Under the pieces are notes generated by a model, which did not search any database, was not told the DNA's origin, and worked only from the letters and a program-made list of their open reading frames with translations. A DNA stretch of 64,000 bases from Ciona intestinalis (Eukaryota > Chordata > Ascidiacea > Phlebobranchia > Cionidae), in NCBI RefSeq assembly GCF_000224145.3, contig NC_020175.2:3610360-3674359 (forward strand), read 5' to 3'. Of this stretch, positions 1-10,227 are shown piece after piece. Position 1 is the first letter of the stretch, and each line of letters begins with the position of its first letter. Position numbers and translations under genes: made by a program.

Positions 1-1782
1 AAATTCTTCTTCTTCCCTTTTACAATATTCTAGTGTGTTTTTGACAATAATCAAACCAACAGCAAGATTATTTTCAAACATGGCTGTATAACGTATTACA
101 TCGCAAATAAACTTTAATACAATATCAAAGGTTTCCTCAGTGATATTTGTTTCATCTTCGACAAATTTTTGACATTCCTTTTTAAAATCTTCCTCCATAT
201 TTAACATACCCAGTGTAAGAATCCTGGTAGTTAGGGTTATCATTCTGTTGTTAAATGAACCAAAGTCTGTACTCCAAAAATCTTCAGTTAGCTGTGTTGT
301 TGTTGTAACAAACTGAATCAAGCTTTCCTTTCCCACTAATGCTACTAAATTTGTAACCAGAGGCTCTATATCATCATTATCAAGAACACAAATAGCATCT
401 TCTTGCTTTTTACTCTTCATATACATTTTAAATCTTATCTCCAATGCCACAGCCACCATGAACTTCAATTTGTGTGTGGTTTCTTCATCGAAAAACCCAA
501 TGTCTTTTAATTTATCCAATATATCGAAACAAGAGGCTTCTGGTATGTGATGAATTCTACCAAGAGCAGCAATAAATAAGGTTGCGTTTCTGTAGATCAG
601 ACGTTTAATGTTGTTTTCTGATGCTACTAATCTTAGAAACTCGATTTGATGCCGCATCATGAAAGTATTCAGATCCTCATTTATCTGTTCTTTTACTTGT
701 TTAAATTTACTGGATATATCGTTCGCAATCACAATTAAGTTTGCTCTTTGTTCGAAATCTTTGTACAAAGATTGATCACCAGCTACGAAGCAAGTCTTGG
801 ACAAAATATCAGCAAGATGATATCCTTCTTTCATATCTACTTCACTCTCTAAGTATTTCAGCATTTCCATTACTGGTTTAATTAGTTCTGTTTTCCAAGG
901 CTTACCTTTAGTTGACTGTTGCCTGCCAAGCGGGATTTTGCTTGCATGAGGCATCATTCCGTCAAAGGAGATGCCCTTTGGTGTAATTCTATCAAAAAAC
1001 CAGTCTCCCTCTTCACCGTTTAGTGTTGGAATTGCAACTGCAGGAATTATGGTTTCTTGGAGGTTGATCACAATAATGTGAAAGATAGTGGTAAACCACC
1101 TGAAGTATCGCATAACCTTCTTTCCTTCCCGTTTATTCATGTTTTCAACTTTATCATCTAGAACAATAACATGCTCAAAATCAGAATAGAGAGTAATCTG
1201 GGCACGAGCTAATGACCCCATTCCTACAACTGTGTATTTACACGGTGGCTTCCCCATGATCTTTTCACATTTATCAGAGACATACTTCATTAACTCAGTG
1301 TAATCTGCAGTAACATCATCTTGCATTTTCCTCACTCTGTTTATTTTATCTTGTTCCAAGGCAACAAGTGCTTCTCCCTTTACATTATCTGGTATTAGTG
1401 GAAGTTTAACATGCTTTAATCTTTTCCGGTATTTCACACATTTTTGTTTCACTTTCTCTGAAAGTTTAACCAATCTTTTATTTCCCTTCTCAGCTCTTGC
1501 TACTTTAAGAACAGTGCTGCACAAGTTGTTTAAATTTCTTTTTATTTCTGTATTTTCCATGTTCCGAATAATAGCCGCATTAAACAGTGCGGCACTGCGT
1601 ATATAGCTAAACTTTTTATGTTCACTATTTGCTGCATATAACTTGGCCATTCCATGAAGTGCTTGTGATGATTTCTTTAAATCAGCTTCTTCATTGTCCT
1701 TATCACAAGCCAGCTTCAACTGTTCAACAAGTCTGTCTTCCTCCTCACATTTTTCACTGCTATCCAAGTGCTGTGATTCCAT
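1..1782 (-). CDS. Large protein with GlnD/DUF294-like nucleotidyltransferase motif (N-terminal part)
   Basis: One uninterrupted reading frame of 594 codons runs from an ATG at 1782 off the left edge of the window, so only the N-terminal part is seen. The start is the first in-frame ATG (MESQHLDSSEK). The first ~130 residues are helical and charged and look like TPR-type helices. Residues ~187-210 read GMGSLARAQITLYSDFEH then VIVLDD. This is the Gly-Ser, Arg and Asp-x-Glu signature of the DUF294/GlnD-type nucleotidyltransferase fold; Asp201, Glu203 and Asp209 are candidate metal ligands. In other invertebrates such domains occur in large multi-domain proteins with TPR or NTPase modules, so more is expected beyond position 1. 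Substrate and role are unknown. There is no intron in nearly 1.8 kb, unlike the split genes nearby. Confidence is high for coding, moderate for the domain. Confidence 0.8.
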   Translation of the reverse strand, partial: MESQHLDSSEKCEEEDRLVEQLKLACDKDNEEADLKKSSQALHGMAKLYAANSEHKKFSYIRSAALFNAAIIRNMENTEIKRNLNNLCSTVLKVARAEKGNKRLVKLSEKVKQKCVKYRKRLKHVKLPLIPDNVKGEALVALEQDKINRVRKMQDDVTADYTELMKYVSDKCEKIMGKPPCKYTVVGMGSLARAQITLYSDFEHVIVLDDKVENMNKREGKKVMRYFRWFTTIFHIIVINLQETIIPAVAIPTLNGEEGDWFFDRITPKGISFDGMMPHASKIPLGRQQSTKGKPWKTELIKPVMEMLKYLESEVDMKEGYHLADILSKTCFVAGDQSLYKDFEQRANLIVIANDISSKFKQVKEQINEDLNTFMMRHQIEFLRLVASENNIKRLIYRNATLFIAALGRIHHIPEASCFDILDKLKDIGFFDEETTHKLKFMVAVALEIRFKMYMKSKKQEDAICVLDNDDIEPLVTNLVALVGKESLIQFVTTTTQLTEDFWSTDFGSFNNRMITLTTRILTLGMLNMEEDFKKECQKFVEDETNITEETFDIVLKFICDVIRYTAMFENNLAVGLIIVKNTLEYCKREEEEF

Positions 1783-3013
1783 AGTGGTGACTTACAATAC
1801 CAATCTATAAAAAGTTCTTGTAAGTTTAATTCAATAAAAACTGAAACAATTTCTAACATTGTTAACAGTGCACATGAACTGTTATGCGTGGTTCTACTTA
1901 AATTGTATACACTGTTGGAAAGCTATTAAGTAAATATTGATGAGTTTGTTGTGTGTAATGATTGATTAACCAAAGTAAATAGAGACATTGCATTTCGTAT
2001 TCCAGGTTATTCAGTATTTAGGAACATAATAATTACACTATTCTCATGTTTTTTTGTTTTTGTACCACTTGAAAACATACTATTTACTGCTATGTGTGGT
2101 TTAACATGTTGCTCTGTCATAATATTCTCAATTAAATGTTAAATTCTTTTAAGCTTAATGATTAAACAAACGGACAAAATATTCAATACTTAGTTTTATT
2201 TAATATTCTTGTGCCGTATCACAGGCCAGAGTGTTTGCCCCATAATTAAAGTTTACTAGTGAGTTGTTCAAATTTTCTGTCATACAGAAAGCATGTTAAT
2301 TTTTTGAGCCATACGCTTCCTATAGTAAGTTGAACACAACTCATCAAACCAAATAAGGTAAGTTAAACACAACTCCTCAAACCAAATGCCTTAACAGAAC
2401 ATCACCCTGCAATGAAAGAGAATTCTTCACCTGCTGAGTGCAGCAACAGCAGGTGAAGCCTGCTTGTCTTGAATGTTTTATTCAAAAACATGAAAATTTG
2501 ACTCAATATGGAAACGCAGTTGTGTTGGTTTGTTGGAGTTTTTAATGTATATTTTGCACACAACATATTTTCTTATTTATATTTTTCAGCAAATTTACCA
2601 CATGATTTTAGCAAATAATTCAAGTTGTTATTAGAAAAGTGTGTGCCACGTGACCAACCTTTTTCATGGGCCAAGTCTGGTCTTAATCCTGGTCTTTGAA
2701 CGAGAACCTTACCCATATAGACTAGAATGCTCCGACCTTCGTTTACTCTGCGGACTCATTAGTCAACATTAACAAACACATCTAGGCTCGTCCTGGTACA
2801 GGCTTGTTTACTGTACAGTTATGTTTGGCAGACAAACATACACAAGGCACACATTTTTGTAACAAAAGGTGTTATTAAATTGCTAGTTCATATCTAATGT
2901 TAGATAACATATCTTTCCATTACCATTTGCAGAATTTATACTATTTCAAGTCAAACTTTTCTCTATTTTGTTTGGTAAAACTAAGATTCGATTTTGAATA
3001 AATGTAACAAACT

Positions 3014-3126
3014 TTCACTCACAAAATAACATACATGGTAACTCGTAAGCTGGCACGAGGTGTATGAACACCCTTGTTATAACGACTGTCGTTTTCCGGC
3101 CACGCAAGGATGAAGTTCAAGTAAGT
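3014..3126 (+). repeat. SINE copy, 'GGTAACTCGTAAGCTGG' family
   Basis: The copy carries the family core GGTAACTCGTAAGCTGGCAC, then GAGGTGTATGAA, ACGACTGTCG and a tail beginning CACGCAAGGAT. The same ordered blocks recur at 31,962, 38,271, 38,901 and 40,017, and in reverse at 48,416, which marks a dispersed family. It may correspond to the composite SINE described from Ciona, but I cannot check this. Confidence 0.75.
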
Positions 3127-3894
3127 CTTCTAAACAAAAGTATTTCTAAAATTAAAAAAAAAAAATTGTAACTTTTATTTTCCCACGGTCTCGACAATCT
3201 TTTGCGTGATGCTTTTAAATCATGTGCATACCTGGCCAATACGAGAAGAGAGCAGTGGTCGCGAGTATCACCTGAAGTGAGTGAACTCATGTCACGATCA
3301 GGAACCAGAATGTCTTCTGCAAAGAACTCTTTTTTTATTTAAAAAAAAATTGTGTATATTTTTCGCTGATTATTTTGTCAAGTTATTTCAGCTGTAGGCT
3401 ACTTGACGACTTACATTTGGTGTCCAATTGTGTAACCGTAAATGCTTGGGAACCGATACAATGCTATTTTCACTCATATTTTCAATACTATATCCACGAT
3501 CAATGTTAACACTAATATCAACATTCAATCTAACAGCCTATACAAACAACATAAACCAATTTACAATCCCAGGTCCACGAATGTCGATTGCTTCCCTCCC
3601 TCCCAGTATCACTGGAACAAAACAACCAACCAAACCCACGGATACCAAGTTCGAACCCCAACGCTTACTTGAAGAAGGCAGTGACATCACAAAGCAACAA
3701 ATCTTTGCCGAGTGACTTAATTAATTTTTAGGGAGAATTGGGAACTGTACACTTAACAGCTTTTATTAAATTGTTCTGCATACCACCACATTGGCCATGT
3801 AACAGAGTCTAGGATTCTACCATTTCAAGGAACACTGATAAAATTCAATGGCTCTTTAGCCCCATCTTCTGGTTAAGTTAAGCAAGAAAATGTG

Positions 3895-4312
3895 CCGGTG
3901 TCGCGGAAATCTGGTTCCCATAGGCAAGAAAAACCTGTTTTATGAGGAATCCAAAACTATGCTGGTTGCGACTAAAAATACCAGTTGTCAGATGCGAAGT
4001 ATTTTATACCCTAATTCTTTTTAAAGATTTCTTTTCTTAACAAAAATGTATGCTGTATTTTAACGAAAAGTATACATAATGCCGTATGACCAATGACTAC
4101 TGCCCATATCACGTCATCGACAACAAATAAGNGCGACAAACCTTCATTTTTACATTAAATAGAATAAACTATCTAAAAACATGTCTACATGTATTCAAGT
4201 TAACTTCTGGGAACCAGATTTTTAGATTTCTGATAAAAATGCATTGTGTCTGCGCATGCGCAGTAGCCGATGGGAACCAGATTTCTTGGGTACCAAATTT
4301 CCGCGACACCGG
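3895..4312. mobile_element. Non-autonomous inverted-repeat DNA element (~418 bp) with central NRF1-like palindrome
   Basis: The left end CCGGTGTCGCGGAAAT at 3895 is repeated in exact inverted form as ATTTCCGCGACACCGG at 4297-4312. Further in, CTGGTTCCC on the left is mirrored by GGGAACCAG on the right at 4272, and GGGAACCAG occurs again at 4209. There is no coding capacity, so this is a MITE-like element. The sequence CTGCGCATGCGCAG at 4250-4263 is a perfect palindrome matching the NRF1 consensus. No clear target duplication was found. Confidence 0.7.
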
Positions 4313-4443
4313 GCCTACTATGAATAAAATATAAAGATAAAAAATTAAATAATTTGTGATTTTAGTACACAGGTGTGCATCATATACTCTCAAAAATTGA
4401 CTCCTACTCAAGTAAGTATAAATTCAGCTTATATTGCGTAACT

Positions 4444-4632
4444 ATGGTGGGGTGGGCGAAGATGGGACACTTTATCACTGAATATTCAAATATCCTGATC
4501 GTGTTTTAAACAATAATGGTCTATGGGAGTCGTGGGAATACGGTTTTATAATTTTTTAAATATTCTTTGTTTACTACCAAATGAGACGAGAAAATAGCAT
4601 GAAAAGCTGCCCTATCTTCCCCTATCCTACTA
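4444..4632 (+). mobile_element. MITE, subfamily A
   Basis: This is a nearly full copy. Family features are ends TAGTAGGGTGGGGGAAGAT and its inverse, and internal blocks CCAAATATCCTGATCGTG, GGTCTATGGGAGTCGTG and TTCTTTGTTTACTACCAAA. Plus is taken as the orientation in which these blocks read forward. This copy ends 39 bp before the receptor exon at 4672. The family may be the Ciona MITE known as Cimi-1; this is from memory and unchecked. Confidence 0.85.
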
Positions 4633-4671
4633 AACCCAAAACCGTTTTAATTTTTATACACCTCGCTGCAG

Positions 4672-7600
4672 GAAAATTGGAAATTTCGGAGCCTTTTGTT
4701 CAGGTTTTAATAACGGACGAAAACACGGGGACTTCTACTGGTTCTAATGCGAAGGATTACGCAACTGCATTGTACAATAATATACTAGCTTGTAAGACTT
4801 AGTAATTTTTTATTTTTCTATTTTTTCTAAGACTTATAACGGTTTAATTTAATTTTTTTCTAAGACTTCATATTTTTTTTTTAAGACCTTACATTTAATT
4901 TTTTTTTCTAAAACCTAATATTTTGTTTTAATTTTTTTTCCAAGACCTAATATTTTGTTTTTATTTTTTTTCCAAGATTTAACAATTCCTTCTATTTTTT
5001 TTCTAAGACTTAATAATTTTATTTCATTTTCTCTAAGATTTAATATTTTATTTCATTTTTTGTAAGACTTAATATTTTATTTTAACTTTTTTGTGAGACT
5101 TGATATTTAACTTTATTTTTTTCCAAGACTTAAAAATCATATTTACCAGCTGCAGATTCAATCGGAGTTTCCGAAATCACAATGACGTCATCAGGAGAAG
5201 GGATTTCCCCGCAGACGGGAATGCAAAGCGGGGAAATTGCTGGACTCGTCATAGGGTTACTGATTGCTATAATATTGGTCGCCGTTTTGGTGATTTATAT
5301 TCGTAAAAGGTATATGTATATATGTATATAGTAGTGTGGGGAAAGATGGGACACCTTTGGTACACTTTATCTAAATATCCTGATTGTATTTTAAATATTT
5401 AACAACGGTCTATGAGAGTCGTTAGGATACGGTTTTATAATTCTTTGAATGTTCTTTGTTTACCACCAAATGCTGGAACAAAAAAAAAATAGAATGAGAA
5501 TATGTCCCGTCTTCCCCCACCTTACTATAGTAATGATAAAATAATGTTTTTTTGTGTACGATGTCAAATATTAGGGCGACTTTATTTTTTTTTTAAATAC
5601 GCAAGGCTATTTTAAACGAATATTGAAAATAAATTTTGGTGTTAACTACCTGAAAATACAAGATGGTTGTTGAAAATATGACAAACTAGACTTAAATATT
5701 TGCAGTAATTAATACCATATAAAAATATTAATTTAATTTGTCAGAACATCATCATATTCACTTCGATTCAGTCCATTCCCGAAGAAGAGCAACGACAATT
5801 ATGGAAATCCTCTGTTTGACATCGACATGAATGAGGTAGGAGTAAAATTATCTAATAAAATATTTTGTTCAAAAATGGCGGCGAGTAAAAATTATACGCG
5901 ACGAAAAAATCTATGTAATTATGTATTGTATAGTACTGTGGGGTAAGATTAGTACACTATCAAAATATCTTGATAGTAAGAGGGCGTTCTATATCTTTGT
6001 AAAAATAATTAAACACACTCACTCACAAATTTACGTACGTGGTAAAAACATTAGAATTAATTTATCAGAAATAATAATGTGAAATATTTCCTCAATGTAA
6101 TTAGCTTATAATCGCGAAAGCTAAACACAAAAACAACATGAACAAAAATTTAATAAAACATGAACTCCAAATTGGACAATACATTCCAAAACATGGTCAA
6201 AGCCCAACTTTATAAATCAGTACCTCCTTACAACAAAATAAAACCACTAAACTTCCAACTTGTCATTCAAAATATCCCACCAGGTCAATATCACTTCATA
6301 GGCCAACCTATCAAATTAGCCCTTATAGCTTATTTCTTATAACCGGTTTTATACATTGGTCTTTAGCTACCTTATTTCCTTATAAGTGTACCACATTTAA
6401 ATTTCACTTATAGCTACCCATTTCTGTTAAAGCCTACCCCCCATTTAAACACTTTCCACCGTAACTCTACTTCATTGATTCAAGTTATAAATTTCTGACA
6501 CGAGTTTAGAAAAAGTTTTATTAAAGTTAAAATCAACAGAAATAAAACGGTGGTATATTTTTTTTAATTTAACACAAGTTAAGTTTTATTAAATTTTACA
6601 TTTGGTGGTATATTTTTTCAAATTTAACACAAGTGAAGTTTTATTAAATTTAAAATCAACAAATATAAAACGGTGTTTAATCCAATTTTTTAAACAGTTT
6701 TATTAAAATCTTTCATTAGCAAAAACAGCAATATTGTACACGCATATTTCATAAACCAGATCTTCGTTGTGTTCTCCTTAAACGTTTTCTTCAGGATCCT
6801 ATAATATAGAATATGAATTAATATTGGATAATATTATATGAAAATCGTCGGCTTTAGTTTGAAAGCCACTGCACCACGACAAGGTACCGACGAGTTAGCA
6901 GTGGAATTGTGTTTTGGTGTGTTTGAATTTGGATTATTTGTGTAGTTGTGTGTTTATGCAACGCTGCTGGGTTAACCACTACTGACATTCTGCCTGCAAC
7001 AATTCTAATATAACTATATAGAGAAATGAGAACCTGTAAAAAGAAAGGAGAGAGAAATTCTATGCCCTATTGTTTGGGGCAATGAAACCATTTGCCACCT
7101 GTAAGAAAATGTGTTTTGTTTGGAGCTATGCCCTACTTAAAAGAATAACCCTAAACCCAGCATTGTTGCGCATTTTACATTTTTATGGAGAGCCTCTTCG
7201 TGGTATAATCAACAAAAATACGGAGCGTAAAGGGACGCGCGCGAGTGACAAAAATAATACAACACACGAAGTGCAGCTATTCTTACCAACAAAATGTTGG
7301 CCCACGCTCGAGAACTCCCCCCTACAACCTTAACGTGCTAGTATAAAAATCACGGTACCGTTCACCAGTACTACAATTTGTACCGTACTGGTGTTGAAGC
7401 TGGTGTTCCATCCACTCCTTTTCGTCCTCTCCGTCTTTAAGACCCGGATACAATTCTATCTTTTCTTCTTTCTTCCTGTTTGAAAACAAGTGTTAATAAT
7501 AGGATTCCACATAAATAGCAAACCTTTATTGCCATAATAGGCTGTATTTGACTGGATAACCAGTCAATTATCTGCGTTGGACAAAAATAAGTTACCCCCA

Positions 7601-9285
7601 GAAGGTTTAAAATAAAATCGTGAATCTCACCTTTCTGATAAATACACGAGGATGTCAGAAACGTAGCCTTGCTGACGTAATCAAGTCTTCAGGCACACCC
7701 AACCTGTACCTGAAACTAAATTCCTAGATTGCCCTCGTCTACCCCATAAAGTATATAAAATTATAGTAATAGTAATATAATATGCATAACGAATTAAATT
7801 TAGCTCACAATTAAAAGCACAAAATGACCAAAAACGCCAACAATGGCCGACACATCGACTGGCTTAAAAGCCAAACAATAATATCAACAACAACAAATGC
7901 CAAACTCGGCAACCCGAACAGCACATCAAAATGTGCAAAAACAAACTAAGAACAAAACATGAACGTGCAAAACGCTCAAAAAACAAACCAGAAACACAAA
8001 ACCAAATGACCCATCATACTAGCATAACAAACCAACAACCGCCAGTTGAGATGCAAGCTTGCAACTGAATGTGAAACATAAAAGTTTGGGCAAAGACCAC
8101 GAGATAAAAAAGAAACAAGAATCTATTTTTCTTGATCGGGCAAATGTTGCGTAAAACGTGGTTTTCTTTTTCTCTTGGCGGCGCAAAAGTCAGGAATTTT
8201 GACACTTTACTGAAAACGTTGATTCGACGATCTAATTATCACAAGCGCCATGAATCTCAAGATAAAAAAGAAACAAGAATTTATCTTCCTTAGTTTCGAA
8301 TCAACTTGCGTAAAACTTGTTTCTTTCTTTCTCTTAAGAGCGACACATGACGCCTCATCAGGAATTTTCACACTTTATAGAAAACGTTAATTCCGCGAGT
8401 TTATTATTACAGGCGCTAGTGTTTCCTAAAATTTTCTGTTTCTAAAATCTAACGAACATATCCGATTTTATCCGAAGATTTCCGAAATATGGATTCACAC
8501 ATTGCACAGTACACTCAATATACTAATTAACACTGAATATAAACCAATTGCCAGTTTTTTACATATATAGGCCTACCCGTTCTGTTTAAGGTATATAGTA
8601 CTGTGAGGAAAGATGGTACATCTTTAGCACATAATATCCAAATATTCTGATCGTGTTTTAATAAATTAACAGCGGTCTATTGGAGTCGTGAGGATAGGGT
8701 TTTATAATTCTTTGAACTTTTTTCTTAAACACCAAATAGGACGAGAAAGTTAAATAAAAAGATATCGCATCTACTCCCTATATCTATATTTAATTTTCTG
8801 AAAATGCTTGCAATTACAAACACGCGCTACTTTTCCCCTCGCATAATGTTCGACATAAAATGCCCAGAGAAACAAGAAACTAGTATAAAAATATTTCCCA
8901 TCCAACCCCACCCTACTATATAGTAGGATGGGGGAAGATGGGACACCTTTTTATTATATTTTCTCGTACATTTTGGTAATAAACAAAGAACATTCAAAGA
9001 ATTATAAAACCTTGCCCTCGCGACTTTCATAGACCATTGTTAATTGTTTAAAACACGACCAGGTTATTTATATAGTTTGTGCTAAAGGTGTCCCATCTTC
9101 CCCCACCCCACCATATAACAAAAATCCTAATTACAAAACCCGCTTTGCAGAAAACCCAACAAAGCACCGAGAACCCCCCGCTTAGTACCATGAGCTCGGC
9201 TATTACGGGACTACCAGCTTCGGGAACTCTACAAAGTTTCGCCTCAACTTTTGATAACCCAATGTATGAGGAGGAAGACGTGTAA
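4672..9285 (+). CDS. Single-pass membrane receptor, C-terminal exons (partial)
   Basis: Four exons join in frame: 4672-4791, 5156-5309, 5745-5835 and 9151-9285, all with GT/AG borders. They encode a short extracellular stretch (LEISEPFVQVLITDENTG and on), a Ser/Thr/Gly-rich stem, and one transmembrane helix (IAGLVIGLLIAIILVAVLV) followed by the stop-transfer residues YIRKR. The cytoplasmic tail has YGNPLFD and FDNPMYEEEDV before the TAA at 9283-9285. NPxF/NPxY motifs are clathrin-adaptor and PTB-domain sites typical of LDL-receptor/LRP-type endocytic receptors. The ectodomain exons were not found, so the family is open. Exon 4672 begins with two bases of a codon, so at least one upstream exon exists. 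The last intron is 3.3 kb and MITE-rich. Confidence 0.7.
4793..5140 (+). repeat. Intronic minisatellite, ~31 bp unit, ~12 units
   Basis: The unit (T)AAGACTTAATATTTTATTT recurs degenerately, with the AAGACTT-like heads at about 4794, 4830, 4861, 4884, 4910, 4942, 4973, 5004, 5034, 5063, 5094 and 5125. Spacing is close to 31 bp. The array fills nearly the whole intron between receptor exons 4672-4791 and 5156-5309. The first unit overlaps the intron's own 5' splice site, GTAAGACTT at 4792. Confidence 0.8.
5329..5527 (+). mobile_element. MITE, subfamily A
   Basis: A full-length copy from TAGTGTGGGGAAAGATGGG to CCCCCACCTTACTA, with the GATCGTG-, GGTCTATG- and TTCTTTGTTTACC-type internal blocks. 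It lies just inside the intron that starts at 5310, about 20 bp from the 5' splice site. Confidence 0.85.
5931..6005 (+). mobile_element. MITE, subfamily B, left-end fragment
   Basis: It starts TAGTACTGTGGGGTAAGAT, the subfamily B end, and keeps a CAAAATATCTTGAT block before losing similarity. The right end is absent. SINE-like sequence (ACTCACAAATTTACG) follows directly. Confidence 0.55.
6550..6660. repeat. Local ~55 bp tandem duplication
   Basis: GGTGGTATATTTTTT followed by AATTTAACACAAGT and AAGTTTTATTAAATTT occurs twice in a row, at about 6550 and 6604. Part of the unit (AAAATCAACA, AAAACGGTG) also recurs just outside, so the array is slightly longer and degenerate. It is non-coding. Confidence 0.7.
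7322..7671 (-). CDS. Candidate C-terminal exons of an antisense gene nested in the receptor intron
   Basis: On the minus strand, exon 7475-7322 follows a TTTCAAACAG acceptor and is open for 51 codons: KKEEKIELYPGLKDGEDEKE, then WMEHQLQHQYGTNCSTGERY and RDFYTSTLRL, then TAG. It joins in frame to a 41 bp exon at 7671-7631 (QGYVSDILVYLSER) with a GTGAGA donor. The charged, tryptophan- and tyrosine-containing composition is unlike the AT-rich intron around it, where the same strand rarely stays open. I do not recognise the family. A rival reading of the upstream exon (LGVPEDLITSARLRF, then stop) exists, so the upstream structure is uncertain. It could instead be a chance open frame. Confidence 0.35.
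8100..8422. repeat. Diverged tandem duplication, ~160 bp unit
   Basis: GATAAAAAAGAAACAAGAAT, then GCGTAAAAC, TTTCTCTT, TCAGGAATTTT, CACTTTA and GAAAACGTT occur in the same order at about 8102-8210 and 8262-8390. Two adjacent copies of about 160 bp are separated by many substitutions. There are no inverted ends and no coding potential. Confidence 0.75.
8595..8784 (+). mobile_element. MITE, subfamily A
   Basis: The full-length copy is diverged at the right end. Blocks TTAGCACATAATATCCAAAT, CTGATCGTG and GGAGTCGTGAGGATA are clear. Confidence 0.8.
8893..8919. mobile_element. MITE end fragment
   Basis: CCCATCCAACCCCACCCTACTA is a solitary right-end inverted repeat of the MITE family. It abuts the next full copy in the arrangement expected from one copy inserting at the edge of another. 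Confidence 0.6.
8921..9115 (-). mobile_element. MITE, subfamily A
   Basis: A full-length copy with both ends preserved (TAGTAGGATGGGGGAAGAT and TCTTCCCCCACCCCACCATA). It ends 35 bp upstream of the last receptor exon at 9151, so it contributes sequence just upstream of the branch-point region. Confidence 0.85.
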
Positions 9286-9521
9286 AAATCACGATTTCAA
9301 AAAGATTTTTCACTTACGTGCAAAAATGTATTTCGAGTAATTTATGTATAAAATTAACCTATACATTAGTTTAAATTGTTTAAGTTCTTAATCCGAAATG
9401 TTTGAGATGAAAACTTTATCATATGCATAGACTCTTAAATTTGAATTGATATTTTTCTAACTGTAATGGCCTGACTTATGCAGTTAGTAATTCAAATTTT
9501 AAATCGTGACTTGAGACCATT

Positions 9522-9686
9522 TCATTCAACTTTCTCGTTCCATTTGCTAATAAACAAACAATATTTAAAAATAAATAAACTGTATCCTTATAATTCCCAT
9601 AGACCGTAGTTAGTTGTTTAAAACAGGATCAGGATATTTGGATGTTATGTGCTAAAAGTGTCCCGTCTTTTCTCGCCCTACTGTAT
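9522..9686 (-). mobile_element. MITE, subfamily A, left end missing
   Basis: It begins inside the element (TTTCTCGTTCCATTTGCTAA) and runs to a preserved right end (TCTCGCCCTACTGTATA). Confidence 0.75.
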
Positions 9687-9908
9687 AATAAAAATTACCT
9701 TCTGTCATCACATAAAAATGTGTATAAGTTTGTAATCCAAAACGTTGGAGAGGGAAATTGTATCATATGTATGGGTTCCCATGCTTGTATTATTATTGTT
9801 TCTAACTTTTATGATCACAAAACGTGTGGTTTATAATTGAAATAATTTAGTGATGCATTGTAGATGGAATTTAAATAGTTCATGTTTTCGTTGTCCTTTA
9901 TTTAGTAT

Positions 9909-10092
9909 AATAGGATGGAGGAAGATGGGACACATTTTTATTATAGTCCCATTTGGAAGTAAACAAATAACATTTAAAACGTAATTAAACTGTATTCCTA
10001 CGACTCCCATAGACAGTTGTTAATTGTTTAAAACACGATCAAAATATTTGAATATTGTGTGCTAAATGTATCCCGTTCCCCCACTTTGCTAT
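9909..10092 (-). mobile_element. MITE, subfamily A
   Basis: The copy runs from TAGGATGGAGGAAGATGGGA to CCCCCACTTTGCTAT, with ACTCCCATAGACAGTTGTT and AAACACGATCA inside. The right end is eroded. Confidence 0.8.
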
Positions 10093-10227
10093 GGTAAACA
10101 AAGAATGTTTACAGAATTATAAAATTATTGCTTTATGATTTTAATTAAGTGTTGTTAAGCGTTAAAACGCATCTAGAAAATAGTTGATGTTATGTGCTAA
10201 CGGTGTCCATCTTACTCAACTTACAAA
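10093..10227 (-). mobile_element. MITE, subfamily B, partial
   Basis: Starting inside the element (GTAAACAAAGAATGTTTACAG), it ends with GATGTTATGTGCTAACGGTG and a degenerate CATCTTACTCAACTTA. It directly abuts the preceding copy. Confidence 0.6.

Larger units (their letters stand above)
1783..4443. other. Gene-free stretch
   Basis: I recognise no exon here with confidence. It holds a short tandem duplication (2330-2395, two copies of a unit containing AACACAACTC), a SINE copy (3014-3126), a strongly G-poor stretch with open frames (3440-3660), and an inverted-repeat element (3895-4312). Further upstream exons of the receptor gene starting at 4672 may lie in this interval. A single unresolved base (N) is at 4132. 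Confidence 0.5.
5836..9150. other. Large last intron of the receptor gene
   Basis: The 3.3 kb intron holds MITE pieces, a SINE head fragment (6013-6045), a G-poor stretch (6130-6480), a local duplication (6550-6660), a possible antisense two-exon gene end (7322-7671) and a diverged ~160 bp tandem duplication (8100-8422). Apart from the antisense candidate I see no exon of the host receptor here. Confidence 0.5.

Noticed and set aside
3428-3715. 95-codon open frame on the plus strand
   Set aside because: It begins without an ATG in a G-poor skewed stretch, has no motif and no clear splice link to the receptor exons. Base composition explains the openness.
6160-6342. 60-codon open frame in the receptor intron
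   Set aside because: It lies in the second G-poor segment. Composition alone produces long frames there, and no motif is seen.
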